A stretch of DNA of 64,000 bases from Anaeromyxobacter soli (lineage in GTDB: Bacteria; Myxococcota; Myxococcia; Myxococcales; Anaeromyxobacteraceae), in the NCBI RefSeq assembly GCF_022808855.1, contig NZ_JAKZLF010000006.1, positions 1 through 64,000 of the forward strand, written 5' to 3'. The notes under the pieces are model-generated. The model did not search any database. It saw only the letters and a list, made by a program, of their open reading frames with translations, and had not been told where the DNA came from. Positions 43,614 to 53,550 of the stretch are shown piece by piece (the stretch's first letter is position 1; the number at the start of each line of letters is the position of its first letter). Both the position numbers and the translations under genes were made by a program.

Positions 43614-46600
43614 GTGGCCAGGTTCTTCATCGATCGCCCCATCTTCGCGTGGGTGATCGCGATCATCGTGATGCTGGCGGGGGTCCTCTCCGTCCTGTCC
43701 CTGCCGGTGGCGCAGTACCCGGCGATCGCGCCGCCCGTCATCAGCGTCAACGCGAGCTACCCCGGCGCGTCGGCGAAGACGCTCGAGGACACGGTCACCC
43801 AGGTGATCGAGCAGAAGATGAACGGCCTCGATCACCTGCGCTACCTGTCCGCGACGAGCGACTCGGCCGGCAACGCGAGCGTGGTCCTCACCTTCGACGC
43901 CGGGACGAACCCGGACATCGCGCAGGTCCAGGTCCAGAACAAGCTGCAGCTCGCGATGCCGCTGCTGCCGCAGGAGGTGCAGCGCCAGGGCGTCCGCGTC
44001 GCCAAGGCGGTGAACAACTTCCTCATGATCGCCGGCTTCGTCTCCGAGGACGGCAGCATGAGCCGCAACGACCTTGCGGACTACGTCGTCTCGACGCTCC
44101 AGGACCAGGTGAGCCGCGTGACGGGCGTCGGCGACGTGCAGGCGTTCGGGTCGGCGTACGCCATGCGGATCTGGCTCGACCCGGAGAAGCTCACGAACTA
44201 CGGCCTCACCCCGCTCGACGTGAGCGGCGCGGTCCAGGCGCAGAACGCCCAGGTCTCGGCCGGCCAGCTCGGCGGCGCGCCCGCCGTGAAGGGGCAGGAG
44301 CTCAACGCGACCATCACCGCGCAGACGCGGCTCCAGACTCCGGAGCAGTTCCGCGACGTCCTCCTGCGCGTGAACCCGGACGGCTCGCAGGTGCGGCTCG
44401 GCGACGTCGCGCGCGTCGAGCTCGCCGGCGAGACCTTCGAGATCGAGAGCTACTACAACGGCCGCCCGGCGGCCGGCATGGGCATCAAGCTCGCCAGCGG
44501 GGCGAACGCGCTCGCCACGGCGAGCGCCGTGCGCGCGCGGCTGGACGAGCTGTCGCGGTTCTTCCCGCCGGGGATGAAGGTCGTCTACCCGATCGACACG
44601 ACGCCCTTCGTGCGGCTCTCCATCGAGGAGGTCGTGAAGACGCTCCTCGAGGCGATCCTGCTCGTCTTCCTCGTGATGTACCTGTTCCTCCAGAACTTCC
44701 GGGCGACGCTCATCCCCACCATCGCGGTGCCGGTCGTGCTGCTCGGCACGTTCGGCGTGCTCGCGGCGGCGGGGTACAGCGTGAACACGCTCACCATGTT
44801 CGGCATGGTGCTCGCCATCGGGCTCCTCGTCGACGACGCCATCGTGGTCGTCGAGAACGTCGAGCGCGTGATGAGCGAGGAGGGGCTCTCGCCCCGGGAG
44901 GCCACGCGCAAGTCGATGGGGCAGATCACCGGCGCGCTCGTCGGCATCGCGCTCGTGCTCGCCGCGGTGTTCGTCCCGATGGCCTTCTTCGGCGGCTCGG
45001 TGGGCGTCATCTACCGCCAGTTCTCGATCACGCTCGTCTCGTCGATGGCGCTCTCCGTCGTCGTCGCGCTGACGCTCACCCCCGCGCTCTGCGCGACCAT
45101 GCTGAAGCCGGTCGCGAAGGGCCACGGCCTCGAGCGGGGCGGCCTCTTCGGCGCGTTCAACCGCCTGTACGACCGCGGCAGCGCGCGTTACCGCGGGCTC
45201 GTCGGCGCCCTGCTCGGCCGGACCGGGCGGGCCATGATCGCCTACGTCGCGATCGTCGCCGCGCTGTCGGCGCTCTTCCTGCGCGTGCCCACCGCGTTCC
45301 TCCCCGAGGAGGACCAGGGCCAGCTCTTCGTGCAGGTGCTGCTCCCGCCCGGGAGCACGCTCGAGCACACCCGCGAGATCATGCTGCGGGTGTCCGACCA
45401 GCTGCTGCACGACGAGAAGGACGCGGTCGAGTCGGCGATGAGCATCGTGGGCTTCAACTTCGGCGGCCGCGGCCAGAACGCGGGCGTCGCGTTCGTGAAG
45501 CTCAAGGACTGGAGCGAGCGCAAGGAGGCGCGGCTCAAGGCGAAGGCGGTGGCCGGCCGCGCCATGGCCGCGTTCTCGGGCATCAAGGACGCGATGGTGT
45601 TCGCGTTCGTCCCGCCCGCCGTCTCCGAGCTCGGCAACGCCACCGGCTTCGAGCTCCAGCTCCAGGACCGCGGCGGCCTCGGCCACGAGCAGCTCGTGGC
45701 GGCGCGCAACCAGCTCCTCGGCCTCGCCGCCAAGCACCCCGCCCTCGCCAAGGTCCGGCCCGCCGGCCTCGAGGACACGCCGCAGTACAAGGTGGACGTG
45801 GACCAGCAGAAGGCCGCGGCGCTCGGCGTGTCGCTCGCCGACGTGAACGCCACCCTGTCCTCCACGTGGGGCATCTCCTACGTGAACGACTTCATCGACA
45901 AGGGCCGCACGAAGCGCGTGTACCTGCAGGCGGACGCGCCGTTCCGGATGCAGCCCGCGGACGTGGAGCGCTGGTACGTCCGGAACCGCCAGGGCCAGAT
46001 GGTCCCGTTCTCGTCGTTCTCGAGCGGTCGCTGGACCTACGGCTCGCCGAAGCTGGAGCGCTTCAACGGGACGCCGGCGGTGGTGATCCAGGGCGAGGCC
46101 GCGCCGGGTCACAGCACCGGCGAGGCCATGGCCGCCATGGAGTCCATCGTGAAGCAGCTCCCCACCGGCGTCGGCTCGGAGTGGTCCGGGCTCTCGTACG
46201 AGGAGCGGCTGTCGGGCGCGAACGCCCCCGCGCTCTACGCGATCTCGCTGCTCGTCGTGTTCCTGTGCCTCGCGGCGCTGTACGAGAGCTGGTCCATCCC
46301 GGCCGCCGTCATGCTCGTCGTGCCGCTCGGCGTGCTCGGCGCGGTGCTCGCGACGCTCCTCGGCGGGCTCGCGAACGACGTCTACTTCCAGGTCGGCCTG
46401 CTCACGACCATCGGGCTCTCGGCGAAGAACGCCATCCTCATCGTCGAGTTCGCGAAGGAGCTGCGCGAACGCGGGAGAGGCGTGGTGGAGGCCGCCCTCG
46501 AGGCCGCGCGCATGCGGCTCCGGCCGATCCTCATGACCTCGCTCGCGTTCATCCTCGGGGTCCTGCCGCTCGCGCTCGCGCGCGGCGCGGGCGCCGGGAG

Positions 46601-46784
46601 CCAGAACGCCATCGGCTTCGCCGTGGCGGGCGGCATGATCTCGGCGACGGTGCTCGGCGTGCTCTTCATCCCGGTGTTCTTCGTCGTGATCGGGCGCCGC
46701 GCCAGGGTCACCTCGGCCCCCGCGCCGGCGGAGGGCGACGAGGAGGGGGACGGGGGGACCGAGGGGGAGGCGCTCCATGCGTAG
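43614..46784 (+). CDS. RND multidrug efflux pump, AcrB/MexB (HAE1) type
   Basis: This 1056-residue proton-driven transporter has the full HAE1 layout: a first helix [14 protein letters not shown], porter segments, and the transmembrane core with the proton-relay [16 protein letters not shown]. The second half repeats the plan and ends with an acidic tail. The length is normal. The substrates are probably hydrophobic drugs or dyes, which the sequence does not specify. The GTG start has AGGAG upstream. The last 8 bp overlap the outer-membrane factor gene. Confidence 0.96.
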   Translation: MARFFIDRPIFAWVIAIIVMLAGVLSVLSLPVAQYPAIAPPVISVNASYPGASAKTLEDTVTQVIEQKMNGLDHLRYLSATSDSAGNASVVLTFDAGTNPDIAQVQVQNKLQLAMPLLPQEVQRQGVRVAKAVNNFLMIAGFVSEDGSMSRNDLADYVVSTLQDQVSRVTGVGDVQAFGSAYAMRIWLDPEKLTNYGLTPLDVSGAVQAQNAQVSAGQLGGAPAVKGQELNATITAQTRLQTPEQFRDVLLRVNPDGSQVRLGDVARVELAGETFEIESYYNGRPAAGMGIKLASGANALATASAVRARLDELSRFFPPGMKVVYPIDTTPFVRLSIEEVVKTLLEAILLVFLVMYLFLQNFRATLIPTIAVPVVLLGTFGVLAAAGYSVNTLTMFGMVLAIGLLVDDAIVVVENVERVMSEEGLSPREATRKSMGQITGALVGIALVLAAVFVPMAFFGGSVGVIYRQFSITLVSSMALSVVVALTLTPALCATMLKPVAKGHGLERGGLFGAFNRLYDRGSARYRGLVGALLGRTGRAMIAYVAIVAALSALFLRVPTAFLPEEDQGQLFVQVLLPPGSTLEHTREIMLRVSDQLLHDEKDAVESAMSIVGFNFGGRGQNAGVAFVKLKDWSERKEARLKAKAVAGRAMAAFSGIKDAMVFAFVPPAVSELGNATGFELQLQDRGGLGHEQLVAARNQLLGLAAKHPALAKVRPAGLEDTPQYKVDVDQQKAAALGVSLADVNATLSSTWGISYVNDFIDKGRTKRVYLQADAPFRMQPADVERWYVRNRQGQMVPFSSFSSGRWTYGSPKLERFNGTPAVVIQGEAAPGHSTGEAMAAMESIVKQLPTGVGSEWSGLSYEERLSGANAPALYAISLLVVFLCLAALYESWSIPAAVMLVVPLGVLGAVLATLLGGLANDVYFQVGLLTTIGLSAKNAILIVEFAKELRERGRGVVEAALEAARMRLRPILMTSLAFILGVLPLALARGAGAGSQNAIGFAVAGGMISATVLGVLFIPVFFVVIGRRARVTSAPAPAEGDEEGDGGTEGEALHA

Positions 46785-48240
46785 CGCCCCGCTCGCCGCG
46801 GCCACGGCCGCGGTCCTCCTCGCGAGCTGCACCCTCGCGCCGCGCTACCGCCGCCCCGAGGCTCCCGTCGCCGGGCAGTGGCCCGAGGGCGCCGCCGCGG
46901 AGGCGGCGCGCGCCGCGGCGCCCGGGGCAGCGCCGGCGGAGCTCGGCTGGCGCGACGTGTTCGGCGACCCGCGCCTGCAGGCCCTCATCGCGCTCGCGCT
47001 CGAGAACAACCGGGACCTCCGCGTCGCCGCCCTGAACGTCGAGCTCGCGCGCGCGCAGTACCGCATCCAGCGCTCGCAGCAGCTCCCCACCGTGGCGGGC
47101 ACCGCGAGCGCCACGCGCCAGCACGTCGACGCCGACCTCAGCCCCACCGGCCGCGCCTCCACGAGCACGCAGTGGGAGGTCGGCGCGGGCGTCACCGCGT
47201 TCGAGCTCGATCTGTTCGGGCGGGTCCGCAGCCTCAAGCGCTCGGCGCTCGAGCAGTACCTCGCGACCGAGGAGGCCCGGCGGAGCGCCCACCTCTCGCT
47301 CGTCGCCGAGATCGCCACCCAGTACCTCGCCGCCCGCGCGCTCGACGATCAGGTCGCGCTCGCGCGGCAGACGCTGAAGACGCTCCAGGCCTCCTACGAC
47401 CTCACGAAGCGCAGCTACGACGTGGGGCGCACCTCGGAGCTCGACCTGCGCACGGCGGAGTCGCAGGTGCTCTCGGCCCGCTTCAACCTCGCCGCGTACG
47501 CGCAGCAGCGCGAGCAGGCGCAGAACGCGCTCGTGCTCCTCGTCGGCCAGCCCTTGCCGGCGGGGCTCCCCGCCCCCGAGCCGCTCGAGGCCGCGCCGCT
47601 CCTCGCCGACCTCCCGCCCGGGCTCCCGTCGGAGCTCCTGCAGCGGCGGCCGGACATCCTCGGAGCGGAGCACGCGCTCCGGGCGGCGAACGCCAGCATC
47701 GGCGCCGCGCGCGCCGCGTTCTTCCCCTCCATCACCCTCACCGCGTTCGGCGGCACCGCGAGCGGCGAGCTCTCCGGGCTCTTCGGCGCCGGCTCCGGGC
47801 TCTGGAGCTTCACGCCCCAGCTCACCCTGCCGCTCTTCACCGGCGGCCGGAACCGCGCGAACCTCGACGCGGCGGAGGTGCGGAAGTCGATCGAGGTCGC
47901 CCGGTACGAGAAGGCGATCCAGGTCGCGTTCCGCGAGGTCGCCGACGCCCTCGCCGCGCGGGCGTCGCTCGACGATCAGCTCGCCGCCCAGACGGCGCGC
48001 GTCGAGGCCGAGCAGCGGCGCTACGCCATCTCCGACCTGCGCTACCGCAAGGGCGTCGACAGCTACGTGACCGTGCTCGTCGCTCAGCGCGACCTGTACG
48101 CCGCGCAGCAGCAGCTCATCCAGTCGCGGCTCGCGCGGCTCGGGAACCTCGTCGCCCTCTACAAGGCGCTCGGCGGCGGCTGGCTCGAGCGCTCCGCCCA
48201 CGCCGCGGCCGCGAGCACGCCGCCGTCTCCGGCGCCGTGA
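46777..48240 (+). CDS. Outer-membrane efflux channel of the NodT/OprM type
   Basis: This 487-residue lipoprotein has the lipobox LLASC at residue 17 and the OEP pattern: two repeated coiled-coil and barrel halves, with [10 protein letters not shown] and [11 protein letters not shown] in the first and [29 protein letters not shown]-type sequence in the second. It forms the outer-membrane exit duct of the efflux complex. It overlaps the pump gene and ends the operon. The gene downstream is convergent. Confidence 0.94.
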   Translation: MRSAPLAAATAAVLLASCTLAPRYRRPEAPVAGQWPEGAAAEAARAAAPGAAPAELGWRDVFGDPRLQALIALALENNRDLRVAALNVELARAQYRIQRSQQLPTVAGTASATRQHVDADLSPTGRASTSTQWEVGAGVTAFELDLFGRVRSLKRSALEQYLATEEARRSAHLSLVAEIATQYLAARALDDQVALARQTLKTLQASYDLTKRSYDVGRTSELDLRTAESQVLSARFNLAAYAQQREQAQNALVLLVGQPLPAGLPAPEPLEAAPLLADLPPGLPSELLQRRPDILGAEHALRAANASIGAARAAFFPSITLTAFGGTASGELSGLFGAGSGLWSFTPQLTLPLFTGGRNRANLDAAEVRKSIEVARYEKAIQVAFREVADALAARASLDDQLAAQTARVEAEQRRYAISDLRYRKGVDSYVTVLVAQRDLYAAQQQLIQSRLARLGNLVALYKALGGGWLERSAHAAAASTPPSPAP

Positions 48241-48268
48241 TCGCGGATGCCGTCCGGGGCCCGGTGAC

Positions 48269-48868
48269 TCACGGCCCCGAGTCCACCTCCCCCACCCGGA
48301 GCCGCTCGGCGAGCCACCGCGCTTGCCACGCGCGCTCCGCCTCGAACGCCGCGAGCCCGCCGCCCAGCGCGGAGGCGAGCGTCGCGGCGATGTAGGAGGT
48401 CGTCGCGGGGCCGACGTGCAGCGCGTTCTGGGCGGCGTCGGCCACGAGCTCCGCCGCGCGGGAGGCGGGGCCTGCGCCGCTCGCGACGTCCGCGATCGCG
48501 TCGAGCTCGGTCGCTCGCGCGAGCGCGTCCCGCGCCGCGGTGGGCACGTGCGGCAGGGCGAGGTCGCGGGCGCGCAGCGCGCACGCCCGCGCGTAGTCCC
48601 CGGCGAGCGCCCGATCCCAGGCCGCGACGCGCGCGACCAGCCGCGCGCGGGGAGCCGCGACCTGGTAGCGGGCCTCTCTCACCGGGCCGTCGAGCTCGAT
48701 CCGCCAGAGCTCGTCGGCGAGCCAGTACGGGAGATCGCCCGCGCGGCAGGCGTGGATCCAGAGCTCGGGCCGATGGGCTGCGGCGCTCACCCATTCGCCC
48801 GACGCGGGCCACTGGAAGCGGGTGAAGGGGGCGAGCGCGCCCGCGGCGAGGAACTTGAAGGCGATCAC
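48269..48868 (-). CDS. Unknown protein of the sigma/anti-sigma operon
   Basis: This 199-residue protein is alanine-rich and helical, with no signal peptide or clear membrane helix. Tryptophan-rich segments lie near the N terminus (FTRFQWP, LWIHACRAGDLPYWL). No family is recognised. The GTG start overlaps the zinc anti-sigma stop (GTGA), so it is co-translated with the sigma factor system and may serve it. It is the last gene of that operon. Confidence 0.6.
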   Translation of the reverse strand: MIAFKFLAAGALAPFTRFQWPASGEWVSAAAHRPELWIHACRAGDLPYWLADELWRIELDGPVREARYQVAAPRARLVARVAAWDRALAGDYARACALRARDLALPHVPTAARDALARATELDAIADVASGAGPASRAAELVADAAQNALHVGPATTSYIAATLASALGGGLAAFEAERAWQARWLAERLRVGEVDSGP

Positions 48869-49131
48869 GCGCCGCCTCCGGAGCCCTTCTTCCAGTCGCG
48901 AAAGATCGCGAGCAGCGCGTCGCGCGCCTCGGGCGCGACGGACTCCTCGGTGAGCTCGCCGGCGCGCTCGAGGACCCGGCGCATCTGGGCGAGGTAGGTG
49001 CGGCACCAGTCGCAGTAGGTGAGGTGCAGCTCGAAGCGGGTCCGCTCCTCGACCGGCAGGGTCGCCTCCAGGTAGTCCGTCACGAGCTCGACGAGCTCGC
49101 GGCAGGAGAGATCGGGGACCGCGGCCGTCAC
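48865..49131 (-). CDS. Zinc-binding anti-sigma factor (ZAS) 1
   Basis: This 88-residue soluble protein has the ZAS zinc motif H-x3-C-x2-C as HLTYCDWC at 36-43, followed by a helical region. Such proteins hold ECF sigma factors inactive and release them on oxidation or other stress. Both ends overlap their neighbours by GTGA: the sigma factor gene upstream and the unknown gene downstream. A close paralogue is encoded at 51794. Confidence 0.85.
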   Translation of the reverse strand: MTAAVPDLSCRELVELVTDYLEATLPVEERTRFELHLTYCDWCRTYLAQMRRVLERAGELTEESVAPEARDALLAIFRDWKKGSGGGA

Positions 49132-49787
49132 GGCGCCTCCTCCCGTCCCATGCGCGCCTCGAGGAAGGCGCGCACCTTCGAGCGGGCGCGGTGCAGCAGC
49201 ACGCGCTGGTTCACCTCCGTGATGCCGAGCAGCGCGCACACCTCGCCGGCCTCCCAGCCCTCGACGTCGCGCAGGGACATGACCGTTCGCTGGGCGTGCG
49301 GGAGCGTCTCGAGCGCCTCGGCCACGAGCGCGACCAGCTCGCTCGACTCCGCGCGCGCGTCGGGCCAGGGCTCGGGCGGCTCCGACCAGTGGCCGGCCCA
49401 CCGGTCCTCGTCTCCCCGGAAGCGATCCGGCGACACCGACGGCGCGTCCTCCTCGTCGTCCGGTCCGAGCGACGACATCGGCACCGAGCGACTCTCCTTC
49501 AGCCCCCGCGCCTTCGCGCAGTTCACGAGGATGCTGAAGATCCAGGACTTGAGCGACGAGCGCCCCTCGAAGAGGTGGAGCCCCCGGAGCACGCCGAGCC
49601 ACGCCTCCTGCACGACCTCCTCCGCCACCGCCTGGCTCCGCACGAACGTCGCCGCGACCCGCACCATCGCGCCGTGATGGCGCGTCACGAGGGCGAGGAA
49701 CGCGGCCTCGTCGCCGGCGCGGAGGGCCGCGAGCTCTCGCTCCTCGGCTGCGCACCCGACCGGCTCCGAAACGCACGGCGGCTCCAT
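49128..49787 (-). CDS. ECF-type RNA polymerase sigma factor 1
   Basis: This 219-residue sigma factor has region 2 (LVTRHHGAMVRVA to KSWIFSILVNCAKARG) and region 4 (LPHAQRTVMSLRDVEGW and a helix-turn-helix with GITEVNQRVLLHRAR), joined by an acidic linker. I chose the ATG at 49787, which has GGGGAGGTG upstream; an earlier ATG at 49925 gives a tail without homology. It overlaps its likely zinc anti-sigma factor gene. Confidence 0.9.
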   Translation of the reverse strand: MEPPCVSEPVGCAAEERELAALRAGDEAAFLALVTRHHGAMVRVAATFVRSQAVAEEVVQEAWLGVLRGLHLFEGRSSLKSWIFSILVNCAKARGLKESRSVPMSSLGPDDEEDAPSVSPDRFRGDEDRWAGHWSEPPEPWPDARAESSELVALVAEALETLPHAQRTVMSLRDVEGWEAGEVCALLGITEVNQRVLLHRARSKVRAFLEARMGREEAP

Positions 49788-49957
49788 CCGCGGCACCTCC
49801 CCTGCCAGGAACGCGGGTCGCGCCGGATGTAGCTCGCAGGGCGCCGGGCCACTGTGCTTCGACGGGGACGGCCGTTCGGAGTCGGGCGACTCCACCTCGT
49901 GCGCAAGGGGCAGGCGCCAATGCACGGGCGCCCGCCCGCCGAGCTGCCGCCGCTCGT

Positions 49958-49964
49958 GTAACGG
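49958..49964 (+). promoter_or_regulatory. GTAACGG, ECF-type -35 element before the gene at 50010
   Basis: GTAACGG at 49958-49964 has the sequence of the -35 element seen at 50357 and 58083. No matching -10 box can be picked with certainty in the 45 bp to the start codon. Confidence 0.35.
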
Positions 49965-50009
49965 AGGTGACCCTCCGCGCCTCTACGACGAGAGGAGAGC
50001 GAGGACGTC

Positions 50010-50315
50010 ATGGCGCACGCAGAGCACGAGCACGACCTCGAGCAGGCGGCGTTCCGGAGCTGCATCACGGGCGCCGTGGTCGCCACCGGCCCGTTCCACG
50101 ACGTGACGCTGCTGCCCGACGGCCTCGACGCGGACCTCGAGGAGTGGCAGGCGGGGTTCCTCACCGTCGCGGGGCGGTTCCTGGACCGCCGCGAGGCGGC
50201 GGTGGCGCTCGGCCACGCCGGGCGGCTCGAGGCGCGCGCGTACTTCGCCGGCGACCCGTGCCCGACGCTCGAGGCCGGCCACCCGGTGAGCTGGCATGGG
50301 CGGCGGGCGGCCTGA
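50010..50315 (+). CDS. Hypothetical protein of the stress region
   Basis: This 101-residue soluble protein has two cysteines (C18 and C83) and several histidines near the N terminus (HAEHEH). The family is not recognised. GAGGAC precedes the ATG. It is the first gene rightward from the divergent sigma factor operon and carries the GTAAC element, so it may belong to the same stress response. Nothing more can be said. Confidence 0.55.
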   Translation: MAHAEHEHDLEQAAFRSCITGAVVATGPFHDVTLLPDGLDADLEEWQAGFLTVAGRFLDRREAAVALGHAGRLEARAYFAGDPCPTLEAGHPVSWHGRRAA

Positions 50316-50356
50316 GCGTCGCCCCGGCCGCGCGGCCAGGCGCCCTGCTCGGGAGC

Positions 50357-50383
50357 GTAACGGTGGCCAGCTTTTCCCACACC
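50357..50383 (+). promoter_or_regulatory. ECF-type promoter of the RclA-like gene
   Basis: GTAACGG at 50357-50363 is followed, after 15 bp, by ACACC at 50379-50383. The same pair with the same spacing occurs on the minus strand at 58087-58061. It lies 43 bp before the start codon at 50427. Confidence 0.45.
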
Positions 50384-50426
50384 GCTCGCGTGCGGACGTC
50401 CCGTGCGCGTGCCCCGGGAGACCCCC

Positions 50427-51797
50427 ATGGACCTCGACGCGATCGTCGTCGGCAGCGGCCAGGCGGGCGTGCCGCTCGCCACCCGCCTCGCGAGCCACGG
50501 CCAGCGGGTGCTCCTCGCGGAGCGCGGGCCGCTCGGCGGCACGTGCACCAACACGGGCTGCACGCCCACGAAGACGCTCGTCGCGAGCGCCCGCGCCGCA
50601 CACGTCGCGCGGACGGCGGGCCGGCTCGGCGTGCAGGCCGGGGCCGTGAAGGTGGACCTCCCCGCGGTCATCGCGCGGAAGGACGCGATCGTCCGCCGCT
50701 GGCAGGAGAGCATCGCGAAGCGCCTCGCCGGCGCCGGCGCGAACCTCCGGCTGGTCCGCGGCCATGCGCGGCTCGTCGGCGAGCGGACCGTGGAGGTCGC
50801 GGGCGAGCGCCACCGCGCCGCGGTCGTGATCCTGAACGTGGGCGCCCGCCCGATCGAGCCGCCCATCCCCGGCCTCGGCGGCGTGCCCTGGCTCGACAAC
50901 CGGCGCCTGATGGAGCTCACGGAGCTCCCGTCGCACCTCGTGGTCGTGGGAGGCGGCTACATCGGGTGCGAGCTCGCCCAGGCGTACCGGCGCTTCGGCG
51001 CCGACGTGACCGTGGTCGAGCCCGCCCCGCACCTCCTCGGCCACGAGGACCCCGAGATCTCGGAGGCGATCGAGGGGTTCTTCCGGGACGAGGGCCTCGC
51101 GCTCGCGCTCGGCGTCCGCGCCGAGCGCGTCTCCGGCGAGCCCGGACGCATCACGGTGGGGCTCTCGAGCGGGCGCGCGGTGACGGGCTCCCACCTCCTC
51201 GTCGCCACCGGCCGCAGGCCCAACACCGACGACCTGGGCTGCGACGCGGCCGGCGTGAAGCTCGACGGGCACGGCTTCGTCGAGGTGGACGATCACTATC
51301 AGTCGAGCGCGCCGGGGGTCTACGCGGTGGGCGACTGCGCGGGCGGCCCGCAGTTCACGCACGCGGCCTGGGACGACCACCGGCTCCTGTTCGACGTCCT
51401 CACGGGAAAGCCGGGCCGCGGCCGGAAGGATCGACTCATCCCGTACACCGCGTACACCGACCCCCAGGTCGCGGGCGTGGGGCTCACCGAGCACGAGGCC
51501 AAGGAGAAGGGCGTCCGGTACGAGGTCGCGACCCTGCCGTTCGGCAGCGTCGCGCGCGCGATCGAGACCGACGAGAAGGCGGGCGTCCTCAGGGTGCTCG
51601 TCGATCCGGTGAGCGAGCGGATCGTCGGCGCGTCCATCGTGGGCGCGGAGGCGGGCGAGCTCATCCACGTCTTCGCGGCGCTCATGCAGGCCGGCGCACC
51701 GGTGCGCGCGCTGGTCGACATGGAGGTCGTGCACCCCTCGTTCGCCGAGGGCCTCCAGTCGGTCGTCATGGCGCTCCCGCGGTACGCCCTGTCGTGA
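50427..51797 (+). CDS. RclA/MerA-like flavoprotein disulfide reductase
   Basis: This 456-residue class I pyridine nucleotide-disulfide oxidoreductase has the FAD loop VVGSGQAG, the redox pair C40 and C45 in GTCTNTGC, the NAD loop VVVGGGYIGCE and the second FAD motif VYAVGDCAGG. It has neither a mercury-binding N-terminal domain nor a C-terminal cysteine pair, so it is not a mercuric reductase. RclA, the reactive-chlorine-resistance oxidoreductase, has the same layout. The anti-sigma gene downstream overlaps by GTGA. The ATG at 50427 is used. Confidence 0.8.
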   Translation: MDLDAIVVGSGQAGVPLATRLASHGQRVLLAERGPLGGTCTNTGCTPTKTLVASARAAHVARTAGRLGVQAGAVKVDLPAVIARKDAIVRRWQESIAKRLAGAGANLRLVRGHARLVGERTVEVAGERHRAAVVILNVGARPIEPPIPGLGGVPWLDNRRLMELTELPSHLVVVGGGYIGCELAQAYRRFGADVTVVEPAPHLLGHEDPEISEAIEGFFRDEGLALALGVRAERVSGEPGRITVGLSSGRAVTGSHLLVATGRRPNTDDLGCDAAGVKLDGHGFVEVDDHYQSSAPGVYAVGDCAGGPQFTHAAWDDHRLLFDVLTGKPGRGRKDRLIPYTAYTDPQVAGVGLTEHEAKEKGVRYEVATLPFGSVARAIETDEKAGVLRVLVDPVSERIVGASIVGAEAGELIHVFAALMQAGAPVRALVDMEVVHPSFAEGLQSVVMALPRYALS

Positions 51798-52075
51798 GCG
51801 GCGCGACGACCGGCGAGCTCCCCGGCGAGCTGACGTGCCGCGAGCTCGTCGAGCTCGTCACGGAGTACCTCGAGAACGCGCTCGCGCCCGACGAGCGGAC
51901 GCGCTTCGAGCTGCACCTCGCCGTCTGCCCCGGGTGCGAGGCTCACGTCCAGACGCTGCGCGCGACGCTGCGGGCCGCGGGCCGACTCTCGGAGGAGTCG
52001 CTCCCGGAGGAGGCGCGCACGCGCCTGCTGCGCGCGTTCCGCGACTGGAAGCGCCGCCCCCCGGGCGCGGCGTGA
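51794..52075 (+). CDS. Zinc-binding anti-sigma factor (ZAS) 2, orphan paralogue
   Basis: This 93-residue protein closely resembles ZAS 1: both contain CRELVELVT, ERTRFELHL, the zinc motif (HLAVCPGC here) and a final FRDWK. No sigma factor gene is next to it. It is translationally coupled to the RclA-like gene, so its level follows that enzyme. It could act on sigma factor 1 as a feedback brake. Confidence 0.85.
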   Translation: MSGATTGELPGELTCRELVELVTEYLENALAPDERTRFELHLAVCPGCEAHVQTLRATLRAAGRLSEESLPEEARTRLLRAFRDWKRRPPGAA

Positions 52076-52129
52076 CGCGTTCTCTGCTCGGCGGGCCTGC
52101 GAAGAAAGCGCTCCGGGCCGCGCCCCGCG

Positions 52130-52879
52130 TCACGCGACGCGCAGGCGCGGCCGCCGCCAGAGCAGGCTCGCGCCGGCCGCGGCCAGGAGCACCCCGCCCA
52201 CGTGGAAGGCCAGGAGGTGCGGGACCTCGCTCTGCAGTCCGCAGGTGACCTGGAGCGCGGCGTCGCCGGCCAGCGCCCCGGCCGCCGCCACCCCCGCGAC
52301 AGCGAGGCGCGCCGGCGAGGTGGAGCCCCCGCGGAGCGCGAGCCAGACCGCCCCCAGCACCAGCGCCGCAGCGGCGAGCTCGCTCGCGAGGCAGTCCGCG
52401 CCCGGTGCGCCGGCGATGGGGGTCCCGGCAGCGGCGATCCCGGCGAGGATCGTCGCGACCACGCTCCCCCCGAGGACGAGCAGCGGCCTCCGGTTCGCCG
52501 CCGCGGCGAGGGCGAGGGCGAGCGCCAGCACGAGACCGGCCCTGCCCCAGTCATCGATCGCGCCGGAGCGGCTCCGCGCGATCACCACGAACACGAGGGC
52601 GGCCACGCAGGCCGCGGCGCTCGACCCGATCGTACGCCTGCGCGCCTCGCGCCGGAGCTCGGCGACGATCGAGCGAGACACCCGCTCGAGCGCCCCCGCC
52701 GGCAGCGGCACGGGGTCCGAGCGCTCGATGAGCACCTGGAGCCGCTCCGCCTCCCGGAGCGCGCGGGCGCACTCCGCGCACGCCTTCGCGTGCAACGCGG
52801 CGGCGATCCGCTCCGGGTCGTCGGGGGCCAGCGCGGCGAGCCCCGGCGCGTCGCCCCCGACGTGCTCGCGGCCGGTCAT
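52130..52879 (-). CDS. Membrane anti-sigma factor with zinc motif
   Basis: This 249-residue protein has an N-terminal HAKACAEC (H-x3-C-x2-C) zinc motif at 30-37, a helical linker and about five to six membrane helices in the C-terminal 170 residues. It would hold sigma factor 2 at the membrane until an envelope signal arrives. Its ATG overlaps the sigma factor stop (ATGA). The arrangement sigma then anti-sigma is the usual one. Confidence 0.82.
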   Translation of the reverse strand: MTGREHVGGDAPGLAALAPDDPERIAAALHAKACAECARALREAERLQVLIERSDPVPLPAGALERVSRSIVAELRREARRRTIGSSAAACVAALVFVVIARSRSGAIDDWGRAGLVLALALALAAAANRRPLLVLGGSVVATILAGIAAAGTPIAGAPGADCLASELAAAALVLGAVWLALRGGSTSPARLAVAGVAAAGALAGDAALQVTCGLQSEVPHLLAFHVGGVLLAAAGASLLWRRPRLRVA

Positions 52880-53403
52880 GAGCGGTCCTCCGCGACGAGA
52901 TCCGCGAGGGCGACGCGAAGCTGCTCGTAGGCGCGAAACGCCCGCAGCTTGGCGGCGCCCTCGGAGATGCCCAGCACGCGGCCGATCTCGGCGAAGCCGA
53001 GCTCCTCGAAGCGGTGCAGGTAGACCACGACGCGCTGAGGCTCGGCGAGGCCTTCCAGGGCGACCCGCACCCGCTCGGCCCGCTGCCCTGCCAGGACTGC
53101 CTCTCCCGCATCACGCGCCCCGGGATCCATGACCTCGTCGTCGCCCTCCTGCACCTCGCGCCCCTGCTTTCTCAGCCAGTCGATCCGCACGCGCCCTGCG
53201 ATGGTGAAGACCCAGGGGCGGAGCCGCTCCCCTCCCCGCCAGCTCGCGCGCGCGACGTGCATCTTCAAGAACGTACTCTGCAGGAGATCCTCGGCCACCG
53301 CTCCAGGCCCGACCGATCGCACGAAGAACGCGTGAACGGACGGCGCGAGGGAACGGAACAGGCGCTCGAACGCTCCCGCGTCTCCCGCGACGTAGGCCTC
53401 CAT
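52876..53403 (-). CDS. ECF-type RNA polymerase sigma factor 2
   Basis: This 175-residue sigma factor has region 2 ([18 protein letters not shown], then [13 protein letters not shown]) and region 4 ([23 protein letters not shown], then helix-turn-helix [18 protein letters not shown]). I chose the ATG at 53403: it has a strong GAGGAGG site, and an earlier ATG at 53433 lies inside the predicted -10 box of its promoter. It overlaps the anti-sigma gene and is divergent from msrBA. Confidence 0.88.
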   Translation of the reverse strand: MEAYVAGDAGAFERLFRSLAPSVHAFFVRSVGPGAVAEDLLQSTFLKMHVARASWRGGERLRPWVFTIAGRVRIDWLRKQGREVQEGDDEVMDPGARDAGEAVLAGQRAERVRVALEGLAEPQRVVVYLHRFEELGFAEIGRVLGISEGAAKLRAFRAYEQLRVALADLVAEDRS

Positions 53404-53430
53404 CAGGGCCTCCTCGTTCACCTGACCCCG

Positions 53431-53499
53431 CATACGTGCGCCGAGGGCTCCGGGTTACGCAGCCGCCGCGAGTAACCGGCGCCTCCGGTCGCGCGTACT
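53431..53499. promoter_or_regulatory. Divergent ECF-type promoters of sigma factor 2 and msrBA
   Basis: On the minus strand GTAACC (53458-53453) is followed, after 16 bp, by CGTATG (53436-53431). On the plus strand GTAACC (53472-53477) is followed, after 16 bp, by CGTACT (53494-53499). The two are near mirror images with identical spacing, so one sigma factor, probably sigma factor 2, would drive both. Confidence 0.6.
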
Positions 53500-53550
53500 C
53501 GGAGCACCCCAGGAGCGCACGTTCCTGGAGGGAACGAACGGAGCGAGCAC

